The notes under the pieces were generated by a model. That model was given only the letters and a program-made list of their open reading frames with translations. It made no database searches and was not told the origin of the DNA. Positions 52,515 through 61,771 of a DNA stretch of 64,000 nucleotides are shown here, piece after piece. The translations under genes were made by a program, and so were the position numbers. The number at the start of each line of letters is the position of its first letter. Within the stretch, counting starts at the first letter, position 1. This DNA is from Orobanche coerulescens (lineage: Eukaryota > Streptophyta > Magnoliopsida > Lamiales > Orobanchaceae), in contig CM065815.1 in assembly GCA_033398695.1 (NCBI GenBank), positions 102,328,501 to 102,392,500 of the forward strand, written 5' to 3'.

Positions 52515-53676
52515 TGATACGGAATCATTTGATATGAACGAAGAAGACGAAGTAAGGATCGATATAAATGACCTTACTACACGCCATGCATGGGCTACTA
52601 CGTATTTAGGCGAGAAAACGGACATAAGACGTGGAGTCTCGGTCTCAGCCGTGTCATATAACACGGCCCGTGTCATGCTATGCCGGAAGGTCGACAATCG
52701 ACCGGAAAATGGACGAACTGCCGGAAAAATCACCACCGGCCGGAAAATTCACCACCTGCCGAATCGGCCGATCGCCGACCACCACCACGGAATCGCCGAT
52801 CATCACTCGGAATCGGGCCGATCACTGCCGAGGGAATCCGGCCGTGTCATCCGACATGGCCCGTGCCGAGGTGTCCTGGATAATGAAATCTCGCTGCCGA
52901 CCGAACCCAACCGTGTCGTCTGACACGGCCCGTGCCGACACAACCCGACCGTGCCAGGCGACACGGCCGAGTCACACTCTTCCGGATAGTACAATTCTCG
53001 CTGTTCGACCAACCCGACCGTGCCAGGCGACACGGTCGAGTCCCTGCCGGCCAGATGCGCGCCGCGACCGTGCCGATCGGCACGGGCCGTGTCCGGCAGA
53101 CCAGCAAATGCCATTATTGCTGTTTTTTTTTTTTGTTGTTGTTTTTCCTCCCCTCACATGTCATGATTAGACTTGCATGTTATGTGGGGTGTCTTATATT
53201 CATTTTGTTGTGTGATTCCCCCTCCCTTTGATTTGATTCCCTTGTATTTTATCTTGTGTTTTGTTTTTCATTTCAAGATCATGTGATCTTGTTTGATTCC
53301 TTAGTTGCTAAGAAGACTACCATGCTATAAGTAGTCTTGTTGATGCTTTCATTATGGATATTGTATGTTGAAGAAATAAGAATACACTTGTGTTTTCTTG
53401 GTGAATGCTTTTCGTCGAAACCTTGGTTATAATTCGACGCGTTTTCGAGTTTTAATCGAATCGATTCTCAATAGGTCTTGAGAAAAGATTATCTTATCAA
53501 ACTATAGGTCTAGTTTGATAAATCATTCATATTGTTCTTGTTTATGTAAGCCGAATTGCCCTACTTTCGGTTATATCTTACGAGTGTTACACATATACGA
53601 GTGTTGTGAGGTAACAAATTATATCCGCTGCATTTTCCGGCGAATTTACGTTCATCTTAATACGTAATTCGTATCA
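52515..53676 (+). repeat. Left LTR of element G
   Basis: 1162 bases, TGATACGGAATC...TTCGTATCA. The first about 150 bases are open in the frame of pol ([23 protein letters not shown]). Hairpin array 52650-53100, TATA-like CTATAAG at 53325-53331, twin stem-loops 53465-53521. Confidence 0.93.
53465..53521 (+). ncRNA. Twin ATAGGTCT stem-loops, element G left LTR
   Basis: Stem-loop 1: TTCTCA and TGAGAA around ATAGGTCT. Stem-loop 2: TTATCAAACT and AGTTTGATAA, fully paired, around ATAGGTCT. Relative to the other families, stem 2 differs at several positions on both arms so that pairing is kept. Repeated in the right LTR at 59751-59807. Role inferred; it lies in the R/U5 part of the transcript. Confidence 0.68.
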
Positions 53677-53680
53677 TTAG

Positions 53681-53711
53681 TGGCATCGGAGCCCAAGGCT
53701 ATTTCCTTGGC
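53681..53711 (+). other. Primer site and adjoining hairpin of element G
   Basis: Primer site TGGCATCGGAGCC (53681-53693), two differences from the usual initiator-Met complement. A six-pair hairpin CCAAGG(CTATTT)CCTTGG follows at 53693-53710. Confidence 0.82.
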
Positions 53712-53758
53712 AATTTTATTGAAGATTTCTTGTTCAAAACTATCTCTTGATTCTTGTT

Positions 53759-53929
53759 ATGGATTTCTCCGATCCCGATTTCTTGATGAAACTCCCGCAC
53801 TCACTAAGCGGTCTCAGGAACCACGTATGCAAGCAAGACGCGGGATGACGACGCCAAATACACCATGCGGATGAGTTTAAAGTAAACGAACTTCCGGAGT
53901 TCGTTGGAGGTACCGATCCCGAAGCTTAT
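53759..53929 (+). pseudogene. gag: gag start of element G (frameshifted)
   Basis: ATG at 53759 gives MDFSDPDFLMKL, matching the starts of the array, J and L genes, but reaches a stop after about 30 codons. The homologous sequence continues in other frames (DEFKVNELPEFVGGTDPEAY) into the long frame at 53930. Small deletions near 53800-53850 explain the break. Confidence 0.75.
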
Positions 53930-55930
53930 TTGGAGTGGGAACGGAAAATTGAACGCATGTTCGAATTCAAAGACCTTAACGACGAGAAACGTTGCAAATA
54001 TGCAATTCTCAAGTTAGGGAAGGGTGCTTCTCTTTGGTTCGAAGGAGTAAAGACGCGAAGAACTCGGGAGGGAAAAGCAAAAATCCGTTCGTGGGACTCT
54101 TTAAAAAGAAAACTTCGTAAGAGGTATGTGCCAACATCACACCGGTTAACCTTATACCGGAAGATTGCCGACTTCATGCAAGGCAAACTAAGTGTCGATG
54201 AATATATTGAAGAGTTCGAAAGTTTGGTCTTGATGGGAGAGCTAGAAGAAAACGAAGAACAGAAGATGTCCCGTTTTTTACGTGGCTTAAATAAAAACAT
54301 AGCCAACACGGTGGAGTTATATCCATATGAAGATTTCGATACTTTATGTGGATTATGCATAAAGATAGAAGCCCAAAATAAATTGAAGTTTTCAAGACCC
54401 AAATTTCCTTCCAAATTCGGGAATCCAAGTGCCGGTTCGAGTTCGGGTACTAAAAGCACCACACCAAGTCATGTCCCTGTCACGACACGTAAGACTCCCT
54501 ACGTACCCAAAGAAACAAGTTTGGCGAAGGTACGATGTTTCAAGTGTCAAGGATTCGACCATTACCAAAATGCATGTCCGAACAAACGGGTGGTGACACT
54601 AAGAGAGGCTCTTGAGGCCCGGGAAGAATTATTGGCCGAGGACGAAGAAGAAAGACTCGGCGACGTGTTTGACGTAAACGCCGAAGAAGAAGAGGAGTGT
54701 GAGGCTTACAATGCTCCGGACTATGACACGAGTCTAGTCCTTCGCACTTTACAAGTCAAGACGGTTTCGAGGGACACGGAGCAACGAGATCAAATATTCC
54801 ACACCAAGTGTCAAATTAAAGACAAATGGTGTAGTTTGATAATCGATGGAGGAAGTTGTACGATTGTTGCTTCAAGCGAGATGGTGACAAAGCTCGGACT
54901 CATCACTACTACTCATCCAAAACTATACGCGTTACATTGGCTCGATGATGGGAGTAAGGTGAAAGTTTCGAAACAAGTACGGGTCGGATTAACTATGGAT
55001 TCGTATGGTGACAACGTACTATGTGATGTACTCCCGATGGATGCATGCCACATACTTCTGGGCCGACCGTGTCTATTTGATAGAGACGTTTTACATCGAG
55101 GAAGGAGTAACGAATATGAATTACGGGATAAAGGCAAGAAGATTGTGCTCAAACCAATGGCACCCCAAGCCATTCGATCGATGAGTTCTAATCAAATGGA
55201 GAAACCGAAGCTTACTATGTTTGTTAGTGAGAAAGAGGTAAGACACGCTATTGACGATGGCGAGCGTGTGTATTTATTAATGATTAAAGAAACACGAGAT
55301 GTTGACGTAGTTGTGCAAGGCAAGAGAGACATCGATACCTTGCTACAAGAATTTGCGGATGTCTTCCCGGAAGACTTACCGCCGGGTTTACCACCTTTGC
55401 GTGGGATTGAACACCAAGTCGACCTTGTACCGGGTGCATCACTCCCTAACAAGGCCGCCTATCGATGTAACCCCGAGGAGACAAAGGAGTTGCAAAAGCA
55501 AATCGAGGAGCTAATGAACCGCGGGTACGTTCGAGAAAGTTTGAGCCCTTGTGCGGTTCCGGTTTTACTTGTTCCAAAGAAGGATGGGTCATGGCGGATG
55601 TGTATAGATAGTAGAGCCGTGAACAACATAACCATCAAATATCGGTTCCCAATTCCGAGACTTGATGATATGTTGAACGAGTTGCATGGTTCGGTGATTT
55701 TTTCGAAGGTTGATTTGAGAAGCGGCTATCATCAAATTCGCATGCGGGAAGGAGATGAATGGAAAATGGCTTTCAAGACAAAACATGGATTATATGAATG
55801 GCTCGTCATGCCCTTTGGCCTTACAAATGCGCCAAGTACTTTCATGCGATTAATGAATGAGGTACTTAAGCCATTTTTGGGAAAATTTGTCGTCGTATAC
55901 TTGGACGACATCTTAATTTATAGTCGATAA
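53930..55930 (+). pseudogene. gag-pol: gag-protease-RT polyprotein segment, element G
   Basis: 666 codons; Met1 is internal to gag. Residues 1-150 are the capsid-type gag domain (WDSLKRKLRKRYVP, DFMQGKLSVDEYIEEFESL, NTVELYPYEDFDTLCG). The zinc knuckle uses C203, C206, H211 and C216. An acidic spacer follows, then the protease site LIIDGGSCTIVASSEM (Asp306; Gly replaces the usual Ser or Thr). RT has [44 protein letters not shown] and an intact catalytic VVYLDDILIYSR at the very end. The stop at 55928-55930 falls directly after this motif, where relatives continue. RT motifs are otherwise undamaged. Confidence 0.92.
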
Positions 55931-56169
55931 TTGCAAGAGCATACCGGACACTTGAGGAAAGTCTTCGAGATCCTTAGGGATCAAAAACTTTATGGAAAAA
56001 GGAGAAGTGTTCGTTTCTAGTCGAGAGTGTAGCCTTTCTTGGCTACATCGTTTCTAAAGAAGGAGTGTCGGTTGATCAAACCAAGATCGAGGCGATTAAG
56101 TCTTGGCCTACGCTTAAAACCATCACGGAAGTCCGATCCTTTCACGGACTTGCTTCATTTTATCGGAGG
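55931..56169 (+). pseudogene. pol: RT thumb/connection segment, element G
   Basis: Continues in shifted frames: LQEHTGHLRKVFEILRDQKLYGK, then after a one-base change near 55990 GYIVSKEGVSVDQTKIEAIKSW and SFHGLASFYRR. Interrupted at the Arg-Arg codons by a solo LTR; the same reading resumes at 57013 with [12 protein letters not shown]. Confidence 0.85.
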
Positions 56170-57007
56170 TGATACAAATTACGTATAAAATACGTATGAA
56201 ATACAACGGAAGATTATTATGTCTTGACAACTATCAAAGTATCACTCGAAAATTACAAGGGGTGGCCGAATTTGAATGGGGTTCGGCCGTGAGGTAGTAT
56301 GATATACGGATTTTGATGTGTTTTATCGAACTAGACCTATAACTCGATAAAGGTAATCTCTTCCCAAGACCTATTGAGAATTGATCTAGTTAAAATCTCG
56401 AGACGCGTCGAAACAATAACTAAAGTTTTGTTGAACTCGTTCAACGTATATTTCAAAGAAATACAAGGTTTATTAATATTCAAGATGATTTACAAATATC
56501 ACAAGTACTACTATATATAGTAGTTTCCAACCGTAAGAAAATACAACAAAACGAGAAATGAAACTTCCTATCTTGCTACAATTCGGCCGAATTATCCAAG
56601 GACAAGATACCAAGTATCTTGGTTTTATTAGGTGATGGTGACATGAAGAAATCTTTGATGAATCTTGGTTTTATTAGGTGATGGTGACATGAAGAAGATA
56701 TTTGATGAAAGTCTTCATCAAATCTCATGTTTGGGCCGATTTTGTAGTGAGGTGGGGAAGGAGAAATCTCTTCATGCATCTTGACAAATCATGAGTCCCT
56801 TTCAAGCATGATATGGCCGATTTTTCATGCTTTCGGACCAATTCCGTCGTCGAATTTTACGTTACTCCGATTCCGATTAACAACGTAATTCCAATCCGCG
56901 TGTTCTTTTCTCCCAAGTATAATGATGCATGGCCATGCGAATTTGCATCGTCGTGGATGTCGATTTTTATTGGAGCTTCTTCGATTGGAATATTAGATAT
57001 CGTATCA
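56170..57007 (-). repeat. Solo LTR inside the pol gene of element G
   Basis: 838 bases, TGATACAAATTACG...GATATCGTATCA, with GGAGG on both sides (56165-56169 and 57008-57012). Reverse-oriented: the twin stem-loops read on the minus strand (56322-56380). Related to, but shorter than, the array LTR family (rc start TACGTATAAA...CAACGGAAGATTAT). No internal sequence, so a solo LTR. Confidence 0.92.
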
Positions 57008-57012
57008 GGAGG

Positions 57013-58134
57013 TTCATACGAGACTTTAGTACCATTTCTAGTCCGATAACGGAATGCTTGAAAAAGGGACCGTTTATGTGGAACGGGGCTGCCCAAGGGG
57101 CGTTTGAAAAATTGAAGGCGAAAATGTGTGAAGCACCTATCTTGGCTTTACCCGACTTTTCACAACCTTTCGAGGTAGAATGTGACGCAAGTGGAGTGGG
57201 TATTGGGGCGGTCCTCGTCCAAGGGAGGCGACCAATTGCCTACTTTTCGGAGAAATTGGGTGGGGCTCGACTCAACTATTGTGCTTATGACAAGGAGTTC
57301 TATGCCATTGTGAGAGCTCTTGATCATTGGAGCCATTACCTTCGGCCGAAACATTTCATCCTACATTCGGATCATGAGTCCTTGAAATATATCAACGGCC
57401 AACTAAAGTTGAGTCCGAGACATGCTAAATGGGTGGAATTCTTGCAATCATTCCACTTTTCATCGAAGTACAAAGATGGCAAGAGCAACGTTGTGGCGGA
57501 TGCTTTGTCTAGACGGTATGCCTGGCTCTCTACTCTTGACATTCGGTTGCTTGGGTTCGAAGCATTGAAGGAGTATTATGATGGGGATGTGGATTTTGGT
57601 GAGGTTTTCATTCGGTGTAAATTCGGTCCGTTTGGAGAGTTTACGTTGCAAGAAGGATTCCTTTTCAAAGGGAATCGCCTATGTTTACCCAAACACCCGA
57701 TTCGGGAATTATTAGTTTGGGAAGCTCACGGTGGAGGCTTGGCCGGTCATTTTGGTTCGGCCAAAACGTTGGAGGTCCTTAAAGAGCATTTTCATTGGCC
57801 GAAGATGCAAGTGAATGTACACGACATAATTAATAAGTGTGTGACATGCCATATTGCTAAAAGTTCATTCAAACCGGGAGCATACATGCCTTTGCCAATT
57901 CCGGAAAGACCGTGGGAAGATGTCTCAATGGATTTTATTGTTGCTTTGCCTCGTACTCAACGAGGGAGAGATGCTATTTTGGTTGTCGTAGACCGATTTT
58001 CGAAGATGGCTCACTTTGTGGCTTGCCACAAGACAGGGCAGCGAGTAACGTCGCCGATTTGTATTTCCAGAAATCGCACGATTGCATGGGGTTCCAAAAA
58101 CGATTGTTTCGGATCGGGACTCAAAATTCCTTAG
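57013..58134 (+). pseudogene. pol: RNase H and integrase N-terminal part, element G
   Basis: RNase [58 protein letters not shown]. Integrase zinc finger: [20 protein letters not shown] with CVTCHIAKS. Catalytic core begins [17 protein letters not shown] with the first Asp, then [15 protein letters not shown] frameshift near 58040 spoils the next part ([13 protein letters not shown] appears in another frame), and the frame ends at 58134. Full length is otherwise as expected for the family. Confidence 0.9.
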
Positions 58135-58966
58135 TTATTTTTGGAACACCTTGTGGAGAAAGGTGGGAACCAAACTACTATTTAGCACGTCACATCATCC
58201 ACAAACGGACGGTCAAACCGAAGTGACCAATCGAACGTTGGGCACATTACTACGTGGTCTTGTGAGCAAGACACAGAAGGATTGGGACTTGAAACTTGCA
58301 CATGCGGAGTTCGCTTATAATCGTTCTCCTACTCATGCCACGGCACACTCTCCGTTCGAAGTAGTTTACGGACTAAACCCGTACATGCCGTTAGATCTAA
58401 TTCCATTGCCAAGTGACGAGTTAGTGCACAAGGATGCAGAATCAAAATTGAAATCGATGATGAAATTACACGAGCAAGTACGTAATCGAATCAAGGAAAT
58501 AAATGAGGCTTACAAAAGAAAGTCGAACAAACAAAGAAGGCCGAGATTGTTCGAAGTTGGCGATTTGGTTTGGTTGCATTTAAGAAAAGAGCGATTCCCA
58601 AATAAACGTAAGAACAAGTTAATGCCGCGAGCGGAGGGACCGTTTAAAGTAATCGCGAAAGTGAACGACAACGCTTACAAATCAGAACTTCCGGGAGATT
58701 ATGGGATTCATGCAACCTTTAATGTTGGGGACCTCTCACCTTACATCGATGATGACGGAATTTCGGAATTGAGGACAATTCCTTTTAAAGGAGGAGGAGA
58801 TGATACGGAATCATTTGATATGAACGAAGAAGACGAAGTAAGGATCGATATAAATGACCTTACTACACGCCATGCACGGGCTACTACGTATTTAGGTGAG
58901 AAAACGGACATAAGACGTGGAGTCTCGGTCTCAGCCGTGTCATATAACACGGCCCGTGTCATATAA
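58082..58966 (+). pseudogene. pol: Integrase core and C-terminus, element G, reading into the 3' LTR
   Basis: Contains the second and third catalytic residues ([29 protein letters not shown]) and [22 protein letters not shown] basic GPF module follows ([24 protein letters not shown]), then [14 protein letters not shown]. There is no classical chromodomain. No stop occurs before the polypurine tract: the frame passes through it ([11 protein letters not shown]) and continues 55 codons into the LTR, ending after [18 protein letters not shown]. Extension of the pol frame into the LTR is, as I recall, known for CRM-lineage elements. Confidence 0.88.
58787..58800 (+). other. Polypurine tract of element G
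   Basis: AAAGGAGGAGGAGA directly before the right LTR; it is also coding (KGGGD). Confidence 0.9.
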
Positions 58967-59962
58967 CACGGCCCGTGTCATGCTATGCCGGAAGGTCGAC
59001 AATCGACCGGAAGATGGACGAACTGCCGGAAAAATCACCACCGTAGGAAAATTCACCACCGCCGGGCGGCCGATCGCCCGACCACCACTGCCGGGCCGGC
59101 GATCACTGCTAGGCCGGCGATCAACTGCCGAGGGAATCCGGCCATGTCATCCGACACGGCCCATGCCGAGGTGTCCTGGATAATGAAATCTCGCCGCCGA
59201 ACCGGCCGTGTCGTCCGACACGGCCGTCCGACACAACCCGGCCGTGCCGAGCGACACGGCCAGTCACACTCTTCCGGATAGTACAATTCCATTGTTCGAC
59301 CAACCCGTGCCGGGAGACACGGTCGAGTCCCTCGCCGGCAGATCTGCGCGCAGCCGTGCCGATCGGCACGGGCCGTGTCCGGCAGACCAGCAAATGCCAT
59401 TATTGCTCATTTTTTTTATTTTTTGTTGTTTTCCTCCCCTCACATGTCATGATTAGACTTGCATGTTATGTGGGGTGTCTTATATTCATTTTGTTGTGTG
59501 ATTCCCCCTCCCTTTGATTTGATTCCCTTGTATTTTATCTTGTGTTTTGTTTTTCATTTCAAGATCATGTGATCTTGTTTGATTCCTTAGTTGCTAAGAA
59601 GACTACCATGCTATAAGTAGTCTTGTTGATGCTTTCATTATGGATATTGTATGTTGAAGAAATAAGAATACACTTGTGTTTTCTTGGTGAATGCTTTTCA
59701 TCGAAACCTTGGTTATAATTCGACGCGTTTTCGAGTTTTAATCGAATCGATTCTCAATAGGTCTTGAGAAAAGATTATCTTATCAAACTATAGGTCTAGT
59801 TTGATAAATCATTCATATTGTTTTTGTTTATGTAAGCCGAATTGCCCTACTTTCGGTTATATCTTACGAGTGTTACACATATACGAGTGTTGTGAGGTAA
59901 CAAATTATATCCGCTGCATTTTCCGGCGAATTTACGTTCATCTTAATACGTAATTCGTATCA
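58801..59962 (+). repeat. Right LTR of element G
   Basis: 1162 bases. Compared with the left LTR it has an extra copy of a short CATATAACACGGCCCGTGT unit and several differences in the hairpin array (about 58930-59385). Outside the array the two are nearly identical. Twin stem-loops 59751-59807. Confidence 0.93.
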
Positions 59963-60018
59963 GTTCCCTTCGACCATGCTGCTGTTTCCGCTCATTCTCT
60001 CACTTTACCAACAAACCG
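59963..60018 (-). pseudogene. gag: gag start codon region, Galadriel-like element
   Basis: The minus strand gives ATG at 59995 followed by SGNSSMVEGN, 38 bases from the LTR edge; G is inserted after about 11 codons. The frame continues at 52514. This shows the leader is very short. Confidence 0.82.
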
Positions 60019-60031
60019 GGCTCTGATACCA
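60019..60031 (-). other. Primer-binding site of the Galadriel-like element
   Basis: Plus strand GGCTCTGATACCA, i.e. TGGTATCAGAGCC, the exact initiator tRNA-Met complement, two bases from the 5' LTR. Confidence 0.93.
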
Positions 60032-60033
60032 CG

Positions 60034-60461
60034 TGTCACGGGCAAACTTCAGTCCGTCGAGTTATGCCGTGCGTCCCTTAGCAACTCAGTCCTTCGGCCA
60101 CTAAGGCAGGCTTTCCCAACCCTTGCCGGTTAAGTGCGGAAGATTGAAGTATTTTAGAGAGAGAAAGTTAGAAAGAGAAAGTGCTCTTTAGAAAGGAACT
60201 TTTATTGCTCAACTTCGGATGATGTACAAATGAGGGGCTTGGAGCTCCTTTTATAGGTCTCCATCTACATCTTCTAGAATGTACAATAATCTACAAGTAT
60301 CTAGAACATACAAGAGATTACAAGACAATCTATATCCTTCTAACCCTTTCTATGATCATTCCGGAGGGCTTCCGGAATGTTACAACATCTATCAAGTAAA
60401 CTCTAGAATTCTGGAGAAGAATCTCGACCCTTCTAGAAGCTTCCAAAGCCAAAGTGTGACA
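60034..60461 (-). repeat. 5' LTR of the Galadriel-like element
   Basis: 428 bases, same length as 12304-12731. The TATA box is intact on the minus strand (TATAAAAGG, 60247-60255). Followed on the right by CTGGTCTCCGATACCA, the primer-site end of element H. Confidence 0.93.
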
Positions 60462-60481
60462 CTGGTCTCCGATACCAAGAT
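60462..60481 (-). other. Primer-site end of element H
   Basis: CTGGTCTCCGATACCA plus a short spacer. Joined to 12289-12303 across the Galadriel insertion, it matches the leader and primer site of J (50421-50449). Confidence 0.7.
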
Positions 60482-61727
60482 GATACGAAATTAACCACTC
60501 AAAATGAAAAAGGCGGAGCAAGGATCAAAATAAACGGCCTTACAACGCGTCATGCACGTACGGCGACATTTTTAGGCGAGAAAACGGACACAAGCCGGAA
60601 AAAGACAACCTGCCGGAAAATGTCATCGCCTGCCGGAAAAAGTCACGCTTAGGAAAATGCGGCACCGCCGACCGAACTCGGCCGTGTCGATGCACGGCCG
60701 ATCGAGTCTTGCTCGTCCGGAGCGACCAAGGTCATTGTCGGCCGAACCCGACTGCCGTGGGAGACACGGTCGAGTCCTACTCGCCCACAACTATCGGAAC
60801 CCATCGCCCGACGCCCGACCGTGTTCCAGACACGATCGAGTCTCGCCAAACGTCCTTGTCACGCCGCAGTCGGCTGCCGGTCCTTGTCGCGCGCGCCCAT
60901 GCCGAGTCACCGCCAAACGTCCTTGTCACGCCGCACGGCCGAAGTCATCGCTGGTCCTTGTCACGCCGCGCCCGTGCCGAGTCATCTGTCGACGTTCTTG
61001 CCGCCGCGACGCGTGTCAAGCGGACACGGTCGAGTCCTCGCCGGGCGCTTGCCGATCGCGCCGCGGCCGTGTCACGGGACACGGTCGAGTCCTGCCGACA
61101 GCCCACTTATTTTATACACTTTTGTGTATTTTTTACTTCTCTTTTCCTTTTTACTTATTTTAGGGATTATGCTTTCCCCATTTTGTGATTTATGTTTCTT
61201 GTATGTATTTTATTTGATTTGTTTTGATTATTAAAAGATTTTATAAATCTTTGAATTATTTTCTTTTTTTTGTTTGATTCCTTAGACTATGGCTTCACCT
61301 CCTATAAGTAGGAGTTGATTATCATTTGTAAAGAGAGAGAGTATGATGAATGTTGAAGTATAAGAATACACATTGTGTTTTCTATCCTTGGTAAATGATT
61401 TTTACCGAAACTTGATTTTTATTCAACGCGTTTTCGAATATTAATCCGATTGATTCTCAATAGGTCTTGAGAAGAAATCACCTTATCGAGTTATAGGTCT
61501 AATTCGATAAACCCTTGTTCTTGATCGTTCAAGTCTTCTTGATCGATATTATCACTTTCCCGATATTACTTCCATTTTCCATTTGTTCGAATTTTCATTG
61601 CCATATTTGATATTACATCACAAAATACATCCAAAAACACCCATACTCATAAAAAGCCTTCCGCTACGATATTCTTACGTATACTCCGAACGATACGTAT
61701 CCGCCTCTCCCAGAGAATTCGTATCAT
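60482..61727 (+). repeat. CRM-type LTR in the orientation opposite to element H
   Basis: 1246 bases, TGATACGAAATTAACC...GAATTCGTATCA. Twin stem-loops at 61454-61510, TATA-like TATAAG at 61303 and hairpin array at 60670-61095 all read on the plus strand. No primer site follows and no polypurine tract precedes it, and its flanks (CAAGA and TACTT) are not a repeat. It could be a rearranged or recombined solo LTR. Its start also encodes LTTRHARTATFLGEKTD. Confidence 0.78.
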
Positions 61728-61733
61728 ACTTAT

Positions 61734-61769
61734 GATACGAATTATCCGGGAGAGGCGGATACGTATCAT
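61734..61769 (-). repeat. Scrap of a CRM-type LTR end
   Basis: TGATACGAATTATCCGGGAG... for 36 bases matches the edge of the J-type LTR, then stops. Probably a deletion remnant between the LTR at 60482 and element L. Confidence 0.55.
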
Positions 61770-61771
61770 AC

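Larger units (their letters stand above)
52515..59962 (+). mobile_element. Element G: CRM/Reina-type gag-pol retrotransposon
   Basis: Target repeats GTTCC (52510-52514 and 59963-59967). Both LTRs are 1162 bases. Primer site TGGCATCGGAGCC, polypurine tract AAAGGAGGAGGAGA. Gag with one zinc knuckle, protease, RT, RNase H and integrase in CRM/Reina order and wording ([32 protein letters not shown]). Coding is broken by frameshifts near 53848, 55928-55990 and 58040, and by a solo LTR at 56170-57007. It is the only pol-bearing member in the window of the group that includes the array, H, J, L and M. Confidence 0.93.
12304..60461 (-). mobile_element. Galadriel-like chromovirus, split by five later insertions
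   Basis: Two 428-base LTRs with about four mismatches bracket a minus-strand element whose own sequence totals about 5.4 kb. Its pieces are 12304-16160, 34891-35191, 43648-44088, 47090-47178, 52269-52514 and 59963-60461. At every junction the coding frame of gag resumes after removing an inserted element and one copy of its target repeat: GACCC, CTGCC, CGAAT, GTGC and GTTCC from left to right. Its own flanks share CTGG (12300-12303 and 60462-60465). The chromodomain and RNase H context (TDNVATSYFQ) suggest the Galadriel lineage. It carries two nonsense codons and a frameshift in pol. Confidence 0.92.
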
